Shown in pieces: positions 1 to 4,447 of a stretch of 6,160 nt of DNA. The notes beneath the pieces are model-generated. The model saw nothing but the letters and a program-made list of their open reading frames with translations. It did no database searches and had not been told where the DNA came from. The position numbers were made by a program, and so were the translations under genes. How positions within the stretch are numbered: the stretch's first letter is position 1; each line of letters opens with the position of its first letter. Source of the DNA: Pseudomonadota bacterium (lineage in GTDB: Bacteria > Desulfobacterota > Desulfobaccia > Desulfobaccales > 0-14-0-80-60-11); the NCBI GenBank assembly GCA_018897875.1, contig JAHIKF010000018.1, positions 1 to 6,160 of the forward strand, written 5' to 3'.

Positions 1-236
1 GCATTGCGGCGGTGATTCTGCATCTGACCGTCCCCGGGGGCATGGGAGGCAAAGAAACCCTGGCGAGACTACTTGAGATTGATCCCCTGGTGAAAGCCGT
101 CGTTTCCAGCGGTTATTCCGATGATCCGGTAATGGCCGACTTCCAGAAATATGGGTTCAGCGGCGTTATTGCTAAACCTTATAGAATTTCAGAACTTGGT
201 AAGATCTTACATCAAGTGATCATGGAAAAAGCATGA
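1..236 (+). CDS. Response-regulator receiver domain, C-terminal part (5' end outside window)
   Basis: This is the tail of a CheY-like receiver domain, most likely the last domain of a hybrid sensor histidine kinase, which would take a phosphate from a kinase or phosphotransfer His in the cytoplasm. The frame is open to the window edge (first full codon at base 3), so there is no real start here. The visible part has the family's late landmarks: a VIL-x-LTVPGGMGG strand and loop, the SSGYSDDPVMADF segment with the switch Ser/Thr region, and the conserved Lys in IAKPYR, followed by a last helix and a TGA stop. The oddity is at bases 21-23: the usual phospho-acceptor Asp in 'VILDLTVPGGMGG' is CAT (His), so phosphorylation at the normal site should be lost. 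No gene follows closely on the same strand. The receiver assignment is firm; the hybrid-kinase assignment is inferred from the close relatives of this motif. Confidence 0.9.
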   Translation, partial: IAAVILHLTVPGGMGGKETLARLLEIDPLVKAVVSSGYSDDPVMADFQKYGFSGVIAKPYRISELGKILHQVIMEKA

Positions 237-389
237 GCACTATTGCCCCTATCCAAGAGAACCCCACTTTGGGCAATGAAAGGTTGCTGCCCTATATCCG
301 CAACAGGAATATAAAAAATTGGTAGATGAGATATTTATCATATCTGGCATAAATGTCACCCAACATTGTAAATTTTACCGTCATTGTTG
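237..389. other. Intergenic stretch, no gene seen
   Basis: This gap follows the receiver stop codon. It contains one weak inverted repeat (ATTGCCC at 242-248 against GGGCAAT at 271-277, with a 22-base loop), not followed by a T-run. Bases 300-385 are AT-richer than the surroundings. I see no start codon with a ribosome binding site and no recognisable protein. Confidence 0.6.
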
Positions 390-450
390 GACGCTGATGG
401 TTCGCTGACCCAAACCTCGCGCCCAGAACGCGAGGCGTACCACCAGCGTC
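390..450 (-). repeat. 61-bp nested imperfect palindrome, possible RNA hairpin or terminator
   Basis: The outer arms are GACGCTGATGGT (390-401) and ACCACCAGCGTC (439-450), 12 bp with one mismatch. The inner arms are a perfect CCTCGCG (415-421) and CGCGAGG (429-435) around a 7-base loop. The one outer mismatch is A against C on the plus strand but becomes a G-U pair in a minus-strand transcript, so the fold favours RNA made from the minus strand. The stop codon of the minus-strand Gly-rich frame (449-451) lies in the outer stem, so this could be a transcript end structure. There is no good T-run after it, so it is not a classic intrinsic terminator. A REP-like mobile palindrome is the main alternative. 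Confidence 0.6.
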
Positions 451-997
451 ACCCTCGGCCCGCCGCGGCCATGTGGGGCGGCCCGCCGCCGCCTGCACCG
501 ATGAGATCCCCGTCCTGAGGCGATTGGCCGTCCCCTGGCCCTATCCCTGCATTTTGCCCGCCGTCCTCTGGTGCGCCGCCAAGCGCTCTGCAACCACCGA
601 CTCCTGGCCCAGAGCCAGGCCGCCGGCCCCTGCCCCTCCCGCGCAACAGCCCGGCCCCTACGCCCCCTCCCTGGCCACCGCACCAGCTGGACAGTGCCAT
701 GGTGATGTAGACCATCAAGGAGAGGGCGACGCCACCCTGGGGCTGCCGTGGCCCCCGCCCCCCACCGGGGCCGCCACCACCGGAGCACCACTGCCCAGCC
801 CCCTGGCTTCCCTGTGCCTGTGCCCTGGTTGCCTGTCCTGCCTGGACCCCCACGCCCTGCGCCCCAGCGCCCAGCGCCACGGTACAGCAGCGACCGGTCC
901 TGGCTTCCCTGTGCCTGCCCTGGTCTGGATGAGAGGGGTACTGCTGCCCCACAGCCGGGAAACCGGAAAGGGAAAGGGACTCCGGCACCCCCCTCAT
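449..997 (-). CDS. Doubtful Gly-rich open frame A (182 codons)
   Basis: The frame starts with an ATG at 997 (a TTG start at 1018 would add 7 residues) and stops inside the palindrome at 390-450. It encodes a Gly-, Gln- and Arg-rich polypeptide with runs such as SGGGGPGGGRG and no recognisable domain or signal peptide. For it: the frame is long, and it begins at the same place relative to the dispersed element as the similar frame at 3068-3445. Against it: there is no visible ribosome binding site before 997; the two copies align best in DNA but not in a common reading frame just after the ATG (two extra bases in the G-run); and an internal 19-bp repeat is read in two different frames. The base composition alone (G-rich on this strand) can create long open frames. 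I keep it as a possible gene only. Confidence 0.25.
   Translation of the reverse strand: MRGVPESLSLSGFPAVGQQYPSHPDQGRHREARTGRCCTVALGAGAQGVGVQAGQATRAQAQGSQGAGQWCSGGGGPGGGRGPRQPQGGVALSLMVYITMALSSWCGGQGGGVGAGLLRGRGRGRRPGSGPGVGGCRALGGAPEDGGQNAGIGPGDGQSPQDGDLIGAGGGGPPHMAAAGRG
802..917. repeat. Pair of 19-bp direct repeats, 97 bp apart
   Basis: CCTGGCTTCCCTGTGCCTG occurs at 802-820 and exactly again at 899-917. Similarity continues past both copies (CCCTGGT) after a 2-base gap. The spacing of 97 is not a multiple of three, so in any one frame the copies encode different peptides, which points to DNA-level duplication rather than a protein repeat. Confidence 0.85.
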
Positions 998-1112
998 GCT
1001 AAATGCCAAACCCGGCAATTTTTATCAAAAAATCATTCGATGGTTTTTGTCCTAGGAAAACCTCGGCATGATGTGACCGGCCCAAAAATTTTCACATACA
1101 AATCCTGGCCGG
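976..1112 (-). repeat. Dispersed element, copy A
   Basis: This segment aligns with 3404-3556, in the same orientation, over about 140-150 bases with short indels. Shared blocks are GGGACTCCGG (976-985), ATCAAAAA, GGAAAACCTCGGCATG (1055-1070, one mismatch to the other copy), CCAAAAATTTT (1082-1092) and a GGCCGG end. Weaker similarity runs on to about 930. On the minus strand it lies just upstream of Gly-rich frame A, as copy B does for Gly-rich frame B, so it could be a leader or promoter region, part of a duplicated gene unit, or a non-coding repeat family. No function can be assigned from the sequence. Confidence 0.65.
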
Positions 1113-1119
1113 TTGCCAT
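1033..1119 (-). CDS. Possible 28-residue peptide frame within dispersed element A
   Basis: An ATG at 1119 opens a short frame that ends with TGA at 1033-1035. Its middle reads YVKIFG then CRGFP. The same frame in copy B (about 3555 down to 3433) reads YKIFG then CRGFP, with nine residues between the motifs instead of four, which is an in-frame 15-base indel. Third positions differ silently in CRGFP (CGA/CGG, CCT/CCG). This hints at past or present coding. The ribosome binding site is poor (AGGG two bases from the ATG) and copy B lacks an ATG at the matching place. It could equally be chance within a non-coding repeat. Confidence 0.2.
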   Translation of the reverse strand: MATGQDLYVKIFGPVTSCRGFPRTKTIE

Positions 1120-1313
1120 GGCCCTGGTGGGTGATCTCTGGGTTTTTCTGCGGACCCCTTACTTTACTCCCTGCCCCGGCCAATATCGTCGCTCCTTGAC
1201 CCCCAGAGAGTGCGTCAGCCCCGTGAACTTCACCTTCTTTTCATGGGTCGGTGGTCCGCCGCCTATCAGCGCCGCCAGCCCCTCGCCTTGTCTGACTGGA
1301 CTGATTCCCCTTC
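1113..1313. other. Gap downstream of the Sel1 gene, no secure gene
   Basis: On the minus strand, in a different frame from the Sel1 gene, an open stretch runs on past its stop codon and ends with TAA at 1159-1161. It encodes a protein-like segment containing EKKVKFTGLTHSLGVKER and then YWPGQGVK. It has no ATG start, and the only GTG gives 24 residues. It may be a remnant of a coding segment. No clear terminator for the Sel1 gene is visible. Confidence 0.35.
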
Positions 1314-1850
1314 CTATACCAGGCCAGGTCCGCCTTGGCCCCGGCGATTCAGTACATCAAGATTCCTCTTGGCAGCCGCATCCCCCTGATCGGCAGCCTT
1401 ACGATACCACTTGGCCGCCTCGGCGTAATCCTGGGGTACACCTTGGCCTTTGTCGTACAGGAAACCAAGGTTGTTCTGGGCAGCTGCATAACCCTGGTCC
1501 GCGGCCTTGCGCAACCATCTGGCGGCCTCGACATAATCCTGGGTTACGCCGTGCCCCTTTTCATACAGGCCACCAAGGTTGAACTGGGGAACCGCATGGC
1601 CCTGATCGGCAGCCTTGCGATACCACCGGGCCGCTTCGGTATAATCCTGCGGTACGCCTTGACCCTTGGCATACATAACACCAAGGTTGTTTTGTGCCTC
1701 TGCATCCCCCTGGTTAGCGGCCACCGCCAACGCCCCTCCGGCAGTAGAAATGGCTGTAGATCGGGTTCCATCTGAATTTGTAGTTGCACAACCAGCCCCA
1801 GATAAAACCAAGGCTCCAAACAGAAACAATATTGTTAAATCCCGCAACAT
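1314..1850 (-). CDS. Sel1-repeat lipoprotein
   Basis: This 178-residue protein has a lipoprotein-type signal (residues 1-20, hydrophobic LTILFLFGALVLSGAG then Cys21), followed by a short Thr/Ser-rich linker. Three complete 36-residue Sel1 repeats span residues 45-80, 81-116 and 117-152, each with the AxxGxAxAQxNLGxxYxxGxGVxQDYxEAAxWxRKA pattern. A fourth repeat (153-178) degenerates and stops early. Sel1 repeats form TPR-like helical pairs that bind partner proteins, so this is probably an envelope-anchored adaptor; no partner is identifiable. The start at 1850 is chosen over upstream ATGs because GGAG lies 5 bases before it and the signal peptide begins there. The lipobox (GAGC) is weak, so periplasmic release is possible. 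The gene appears to stand alone: the nearest same-strand gene ends 200 bp upstream. Confidence 0.92.
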   Translation of the reverse strand: MLRDLTILFLFGALVLSGAGCATTNSDGTRSTAISTAGGALAVAANQGDAEAQNNLGVMYAKGQGVPQDYTEAARWYRKAADQGHAVPQFNLGGLYEKGHGVTQDYVEAARWLRKAADQGYAAAQNNLGFLYDKGQGVPQDYAEAAKWYRKAADQGDAAAKRNLDVLNRRGQGGPGLV

Positions 1851-1855
1851 ATTAA

Positions 1856-1859
1856 CTCC
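1856..1859 (-). promoter_or_regulatory. Ribosome binding site of the Sel1 lipoprotein gene
   Basis: On the minus strand GGAG stands 5 bases before the ATG at 1850. It decides the start, since the in-frame ATGs further upstream would place a charged stretch before the signal peptide. Confidence 0.7.
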
Positions 1860-2050
1860 GTGATATGCCCTGAAAGGATTCATGCCGATTTTACTATTTC
1901 GCCCCACCGCCGGCCCCATATTGCAATCCAAGGTAATCCGTGGATTCGGGTTAATCTCATCTCATCCCTAAGTTGGACTCCTGGGTAAATTTCATATTGC
2001 AACCAGTCACCAAGCCGGGCCAGGGTTCAGGGATTATCGGTCTTTTCTCC

Positions 2051-2266
2051 TTAAAATAGGGGTGGCTTTGGATGGAAGGGCAAATCGGGCTTGGGGGCTG
2101 GCGCCTTCTTGTGGCCGAAAATACCCGCAATCGCCCCCGCGGCCATGATTAGCCCGGCGAGAATAAAGAAGCCATAAGTGCCAAAGATAAGCCCGGCGAG
2201 AATCAGGACCGGCATAACAATAAGTGCATGACCCCAATGGGGATGCTCAGTATCCAATATTTTCAT
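2051..2266 (-). CDS. Small two-helix membrane protein (71 residues)
   Basis: I do not recognise the family. The protein starts with a short polar, His-containing segment (residues 1-12, with HPHWGH), then two adjacent hydrophobic segments at about 14-29 (ALIVMPVLILAGLIFG) and 32-50 (GFFILAGLIMAAGAIAGIF), and ends in a Lys/Pro-rich tail of about 20 residues. It should sit in the inner membrane as a helical hairpin, with the positive tail (GHKKAPAPKP) probably in the cytoplasm. The start at 2266 is fixed by AAGGAG six bases upstream, and longer in-frame starts lack such a site. It is divergent from the repeat-protein gene at 2587. A short open frame ending at 2247 overlaps its start. Small membrane proteins of this kind are often undercalled or left without a function. 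Confidence 0.8.
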   Translation of the reverse strand: MKILDTEHPHWGHALIVMPVLILAGLIFGTYGFFILAGLIMAAGAIAGIFGHKKAPAPKPDLPFHPKPPLF

Positions 2267-2375
2267 TTTGCGCTCCTTGGGCCAAAGCCCTTTTGATGTG
2301 GGGGGGGAGCATGGCAAAATCGTAGGCCACGCCCTTGGCAAAGGCCCGGGCCTTGATGCAGCAGCCCAAGCCCAC
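2247..2375 (-). CDS. Possible 42-residue frame overlapping the small membrane protein start
   Basis: From a GTG at 2375 this frame encodes GLGCCIKARAFAKGVAYDF followed by AMLPPHIKRALAQGAQNENIGY. It looks protein-like, with a mix of basic and hydrophobic residues unlike a chance GC-rich shadow. It ends with TGA at 2247-2249, overlapping the first codons of the small membrane protein gene, a layout seen in translationally coupled pairs, and the AAGGAG of that gene lies inside it. Against it: there is no ribosome binding site before the GTG and no in-frame ATG upstream, and the frame stays open upstream to a TAG near 2445. It may be the 3' end of a degraded gene. Function unknown. Confidence 0.28.
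   Translation of the reverse strand: MGLGCCIKARAFAKGVAYDFAMLPPHIKRALAQGAQNENIGY
2273..2278 (-). promoter_or_regulatory. Ribosome binding site of the small membrane protein gene
   Basis: On the minus strand AAGGAG stands 6 bases before the ATG at 2266, an ideal Shine-Dalgarno spacing that fixes this start. Confidence 0.85.
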
Positions 2376-2573
2376 CCCGATAACTTCATGGTTCCCAGCC
2401 GCACTTGTACCGTTGCCCCTGCTCTCCCCCTCACCCTATTATCGGGATATTAGAAGATCGCATAAACATTTGGCCTTATCTAATCTCCCAGGTAAAACAA
2501 AAAACCCCGATTTGGGGCCTCCGAAGCATCAGGGAATCATGGGGAGCGGGAAAATACCGATACATTCAATACC

Positions 2574-2579
2574 AAGGAG
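2574..2579 (+). promoter_or_regulatory. Ribosome binding site of the 18-residue-repeat protein gene
   Basis: AAGGAG stands 7 bases before the GTG at 2587. It favours this GTG over the upstream in-frame ATG at 2335, which would put about 84 unrelated residues before the signal peptide. Confidence 0.85.
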
Positions 2580-2586
2580 ATTCAAA

Positions 2587-2970
2587 GTGAAAAGCATCAT
2601 GGCTGTGCTGGCACTTTTTGCGCTGCTGGCCGGTTCGGCCCCGGCAGGTGATTTTGTAATAGGTGGCCCCTTAAATGGAACCCTCCTGCCAGGGGCCGAA
2701 GGAGGTATTGTCATTGGGGGCCCGCTGAGTGGTACTCTATTGCCGGGGGCCGAAGGAGGCATGGTCATCGGTGGACCTCTGAACGGAACCTTGATGCCCG
2801 GCGGGGATGGCGGCATGGTTATTGGCGGGCCGTTGAGCGGCACTCTCATGCCCGGAAGGGATGGGGGCATAGTCATAGGTGGGCCTCTGAATGGGACTCT
2901 GATGTCGGGTAGCGAAGGGGGTATCGTCATTGGGGGGCCGCTGAATGGAACCCTGATACCTGCCGATTAA
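2587..2970 (+). CDS. Secreted protein of six 18-residue VIGGPLNGTL repeats
   Basis: This 127-residue protein begins at a GTG with a good ribosome binding site. Residues 1-20 form a Sec signal peptide (Lys2, hydrophobic core MAVLALFALLAG, cleavage motif SAPA before Gly-Asp-Phe). From residue 24 to the end it consists only of an 18-residue repeat, VIGGPL(N/S)GTL(L/M)PGxxGG(I/M), five full copies and a 15-residue last copy ending IPAD. The repeats differ at many silent third positions (the Pro codon is CCC, CCG or CCT; the first Gly GGT, GGG or GGC) while the protein pattern holds, so selection acts on the protein. N and S alternate in the first four copies, suggesting growth by a 36-residue double unit. 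The pattern of short beta strands and Gly turns could make a beta solenoid or an adhesive or surface filament; this is inference. No family recognised. Confidence 0.88.
   Translation: MKSIMAVLALFALLAGSAPAGDFVIGGPLNGTLLPGAEGGIVIGGPLSGTLLPGAEGGMVIGGPLNGTLMPGGDGGMVIGGPLSGTLMPGRDGGIVIGGPLNGTLMSGSEGGIVIGGPLNGTLIPAD
2656..2970 (+). repeat. 54-bp coding tandem repeat, six copies
   Basis: Copies begin at 2656, 2710, 2764, 2818, 2872 and 2926 (the last one 45 bases including the stop). They keep the period exactly with no indels, yet are diverged at the DNA level, so this is an old, protein-constrained array rather than a fresh slippage product. Confidence 0.95.
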
Positions 2971-3067
2971 ACAACCGGGCCTGAAGTTATCCTTGTTCCA
3001 GCTTTTTTGCCCCTGCCCTTACCATTACCAACTGAGATCAAATCAATTCCAGGCCCGTGGGTCAGGT
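2971..3067. other. Gap after the repeat-protein gene
   Basis: An 8-bp inverted repeat (CGGGCCTG at 2976-2983, CAGGCCCG at 3050-3057) encloses 66 bases that include a T6 run at 3003-3008. No stem sits directly before the T-run, so I do not call a terminator. Confidence 0.4.
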
Positions 3068-3445
3068 TTACGAATCGTCAGGCGCTGGTTCTGGGATAGG
3101 TTCTCCTGTATTTTTGCTAACCCCATCGGCCTTACTTCCAGCGACGGCCCCCACTTGCCCCTGGCACCCACCGGAACCATCACCGCCCATGCCCACGCCG
3201 TCCCCCCGGCTGCCCATACTCATGCTGTTATGCCCATAGGTAGGTAGGGTAGGTAGGGGGGATGCCCTTGGCTCTTGCCCTTGCTGCCCTTGTCCATGAC
3301 TGCCCAGCGTGCCCCCGGCGCCAGCGCCCTGGGTGCCGCCCGGCCCCCCAGCCCTGGTAAGAGGGGCACACCCAGCCACAGATGAGGAACCCGAAGGCGG
3401 AGTGGGACTCCGGCTACCCCCATTACTTATATGCTCCGGGCGCAC
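3068..3445 (-). CDS. Doubtful Gly-rich open frame B (125 codons)
   Basis: This frame starts at an ATG at 3445 and ends with TAA at 3068-3070. It encodes a Gly/Ser/Pro-rich polypeptide with segments such as AGGPGGTQGAGAGG and MGGDGSGGCQGQVGAVAGSK, and an acidic Pro-rich end (GEPIPEPAPDDS). No domain or signal peptide is seen. Its 5' part overlaps dispersed element B, as frame A lies beside element A. An alternative ATG at 3423, with GGAG ten bases before it, opens a different 67-residue frame. The composition here is less extreme than in A, so B is the better candidate for a real protein, but the start is unsettled and no homologue comes to mind. Confidence 0.3.
   Translation of the reverse strand: MRPEHISNGGSRSPTPPSGSSSVAGCAPLTRAGGPGGTQGAGAGGTLGSHGQGQQGQEPRASPLPTLPTYGHNSMSMGSRGDGVGMGGDGSGGCQGQVGAVAGSKADGVSKNTGEPIPEPAPDDS
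3237..3261 (+). repeat. TAGG(G) microsatellite
   Basis: Five TAGG units, the third and fifth extended with extra G, run without interruption over 25 bases. On the minus strand they encode a Pro/Leu/Thr segment (SPLPTLPTYG) of Gly-rich frame B. The unit of four bases would shift the frame if its copy number changed. Confidence 0.9.
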
Positions 3446-3556
3446 CCGACATCAAAAATTTCGTCCATACCTTTTCGTCCCCCGGAAAACCCCGGCATGG
3501 AACACCCCCCCTGCCTTCTGTATCCCCAAAAATTTTATAACCCAAAATCCGGCCGG
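3404..3556 (-). repeat. Dispersed element, copy B
   Basis: This is the counterpart of 976-1112 in the same orientation: GGGACTCCGG (3404-3413), ATCAAAAA, GGAAAACCCCGGCATG (3484-3499), CCAAAAATTTT (3526-3536) and a terminal GGCCGG. It differs from copy A by several indels, including 15 bases in frame between the KIFG and CRGFP codons on the minus strand. It overlaps the start of Gly-rich frame B. The two copies bracket the Sel1, small membrane and repeat-protein genes, so recombination between them could in principle delete that block; this is inference. Confidence 0.65.
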
Positions 3557-3572
3557 GAGGCGGTCAGCGTCG

Positions 3573-3622
3573 TGGCGGCAAGGGATGGTTACTGCGGCCC
3601 CCTGGCGGCGTGGCAAGGTTAC
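3573..3622 (+). repeat. Diverged 30-bp tandem duplication
   Basis: TGGCGGC, seven bases, then GGTTAC occurs at 3573-3592 and again at 3603-3622, exactly 30 bases on. The intervening bases have drifted. The period is ten codons and gives WRQGMVTAAP then WRRGKVTYAS in one plus-strand frame, but no supported gene covers it. Confidence 0.7.
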
Positions 3623-3926
3623 CTATGCTTCCATTGAGATTCCCCCTTCCGTGGCCGTGGCGGGGCTGTGGTGGCCCTGAGCGCCGTAGATTTATCTTTC
3701 CGGGGGAAGGTCTGGGGGTGCATTTCAGGTTGCCGGTGTCCCCGGCGGGCGAGTTCGGCCAGGAGAAGGGCGACGGCGTTACCCACCGCTTTTGGCGTCA
3801 GCACCTCCCGGTCCCACACGCGTGATCTTGGTCTGAGTCGGAAACCGCACGTCTCGGGGCGGGACGCCGTCCCACAGTCAATATGATCTCCCTGGGAATT
3901 TTTCGATTTTCCAGGAGGATTCCCAA

Positions 3927-4133
3927 TCAAAACTCCATTTGTGACGGTTTCCGAAATACGAAGCCATATGGAAAAATAGTGGCAAGGTAGTCTCTGTAGA
4001 GCATGAGCTCACTGGCTGGAGAAAAATACTTTTTCAACGTAATTTGTGCTACCATGCCGCCGAGGAGATAAGTCGGCTTCCAAATCTGAAACTTTGGGGT
4101 ATTTTCCTCTGGGAAAGAGGTCCCAAAAACCAT
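3927..4133 (-). CDS. Possible 68-residue hypothetical protein
   Basis: The frame from the ATG at 4133 encodes a balanced, aromatic-rich sequence (for example PTYLLGGMVAQITLKKYF, then LYRDYLATIFPYGFVFRKP) that looks more like a protein than the low-complexity frames nearby. No ribosome binding site is visible before the ATG, there is no recognisable domain, and the frame lies between palindromes beside transposase debris. It could be a small orphan gene, a fragment of a larger one, or chance. Confidence 0.2.
   Translation of the reverse strand: MVFGTSFPEENTPKFQIWKPTYLLGGMVAQITLKKYFSPASELMLYRDYLATIFPYGFVFRKPSQMEF
4093..4127. repeat. Two-tier hairpin
   Basis: The outer arms TTTGGG (4093-4098) and CCCAAA (4122-4127) enclose the inner arms CCTCT (4106-4110) and AGAGG (4116-4120) with a 5-base loop. 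On the plus strand a run of T follows shortly after (4133-4138), so it may stop transcription entering the transposase remnant, but the internal bulge makes this uncertain. Confidence 0.4.
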
Positions 4134-4162
4134 TTTTTAACTTCGGTGGCCAAGGAAGCGGC

Positions 4163-4447
4163 ACAATCCTGGTCTCCTATATTGAACAGCCCCAGACCAA
4201 CCGCATGGCCGAACGATTTATCCGGACCATCAAGGAGCAGGTCATCCATGGACGGGTGTTCCGGAATCTTCAGGAGTTGAGAGAGGCGGCCAGGCGCTTT
4301 ATGAGCACCTAAAACCGGAAGTGGCTGATGGAACAAACGGCTTCAGAAGCCCCTGGCAGGCCAGGGCCCATTGGCAGGCCCCAACCTCATACCCAGGGCT
4401 GCCTAACAAACGTGTGTCCAGAAAATAGGGTGTTTTACACGCCATGA
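4163..4447 (+). pseudogene. 3' remnant of a DDE (integrase-core) insertion-sequence transposase
   Basis: The frame reads ILVSYIEQPQTNRMAERF, then IRTIKEQVIHGRVFRNLQEL and REAARRF, the C-terminal catalytic region of rve-type (IS3-like) transposases; the Glu in MAERF matches the last catalytic acidic residue, and the usual TNG or DNG is TNR here. The rest is broken: a TAA at 4310-4312 stands where a Tyr codon is expected before NRKWLMEQ. One A appears lost in CAAAC near 4335, so NGFRSPWQARAHWQA is read in another frame. A later shift restores the first frame for NVCPENRVFYTP and a TGA at 4445-4447. The N-terminal and central parts, including the first two catalytic Asp, are absent. No terminal inverted repeats could be identified. 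It is an inactive scar whose stop overlaps the next gene's ATG. Confidence 0.85.

Larger units (their letters stand above)
2267..2586. other. Divergent intergenic region between small membrane protein and repeat protein genes
   Basis: This 320-bp gap must hold the outward promoters for both flanking genes, but I cannot point to a convincing -35/-10 pair. It contains a G9 run (2300-2308) and a CCCCGATTTGGGG hairpin next to an A6 run (2499-2517). Apart from the 42-residue minus-strand frame described separately, no gene is visible. Confidence 0.5.
3557..4162. other. About 600 bp without a secure gene
   Basis: Several open frames cross this stretch but none has both a ribosome binding site and a recognisable protein. 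A minus-strand frame (3619-3930) contains a helix-like segment REVLTPKAVGNAVALLLAEL followed by ARRG, perhaps a gene remnant. Short palindromes are seen at 3861-3873 (GGGACGCCGTCCC) and 3893-3925 (TGGGAAT against ATTCCCA). The region reads as accessory or decayed sequence leading up to the transposase scar. Confidence 0.5.

Noticed and set aside
389..450. Integron attC site
   Set aside because: A GTTGGAC-like heptamer lies beside the palindrome, but the required opposite core site (RYYYAAC on the outer left, GTTRRRY on the outer right) is not in the right arrangement, and there are no neighbouring cassettes or integrase.
473..1582. Long plus-strand Pro-rich open frame (369 codons)
   Set aside because: It crosses two unrelated regions and runs antisense through the well-supported Sel1 gene. 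The composition (Pro, Arg, His, Thr) is that of a shadow of C-rich DNA, and no ribosome binding site is seen.
1335..1775. Plus-strand repeat-like frame of 146 codons
   Set aside because: Its repeats are the antisense image of the Sel1 repeats; the minus-strand gene has the signal peptide, start and family match.
1917..2002. CATATTGCAA occurring at 1917-1926 and 1993-2002
   Set aside because: A ten-base repeat upstream of the Sel1 gene could be an operator pair, but it is short and there is no promoter to place it against.
2499..2517. Intrinsic terminator on the minus strand (CCCC-loop-GGGG followed by six T)
   Set aside because: The stem is only four pairs and no minus-strand gene ends just before it; left as an observation in the intergenic entry.
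2529..2930. Minus-strand Pro-rich repeat frame opposite the secreted repeat protein
   Set aside because: It is a mirror of the 54-bp repeats. The plus strand has the signal peptide and ribosome binding site, and the silent changes favour the plus frame.
2656..2970. CRISPR array
   Set aside because: The regular 54-bp period is an uninterrupted coding tandem repeat without distinct spacers.
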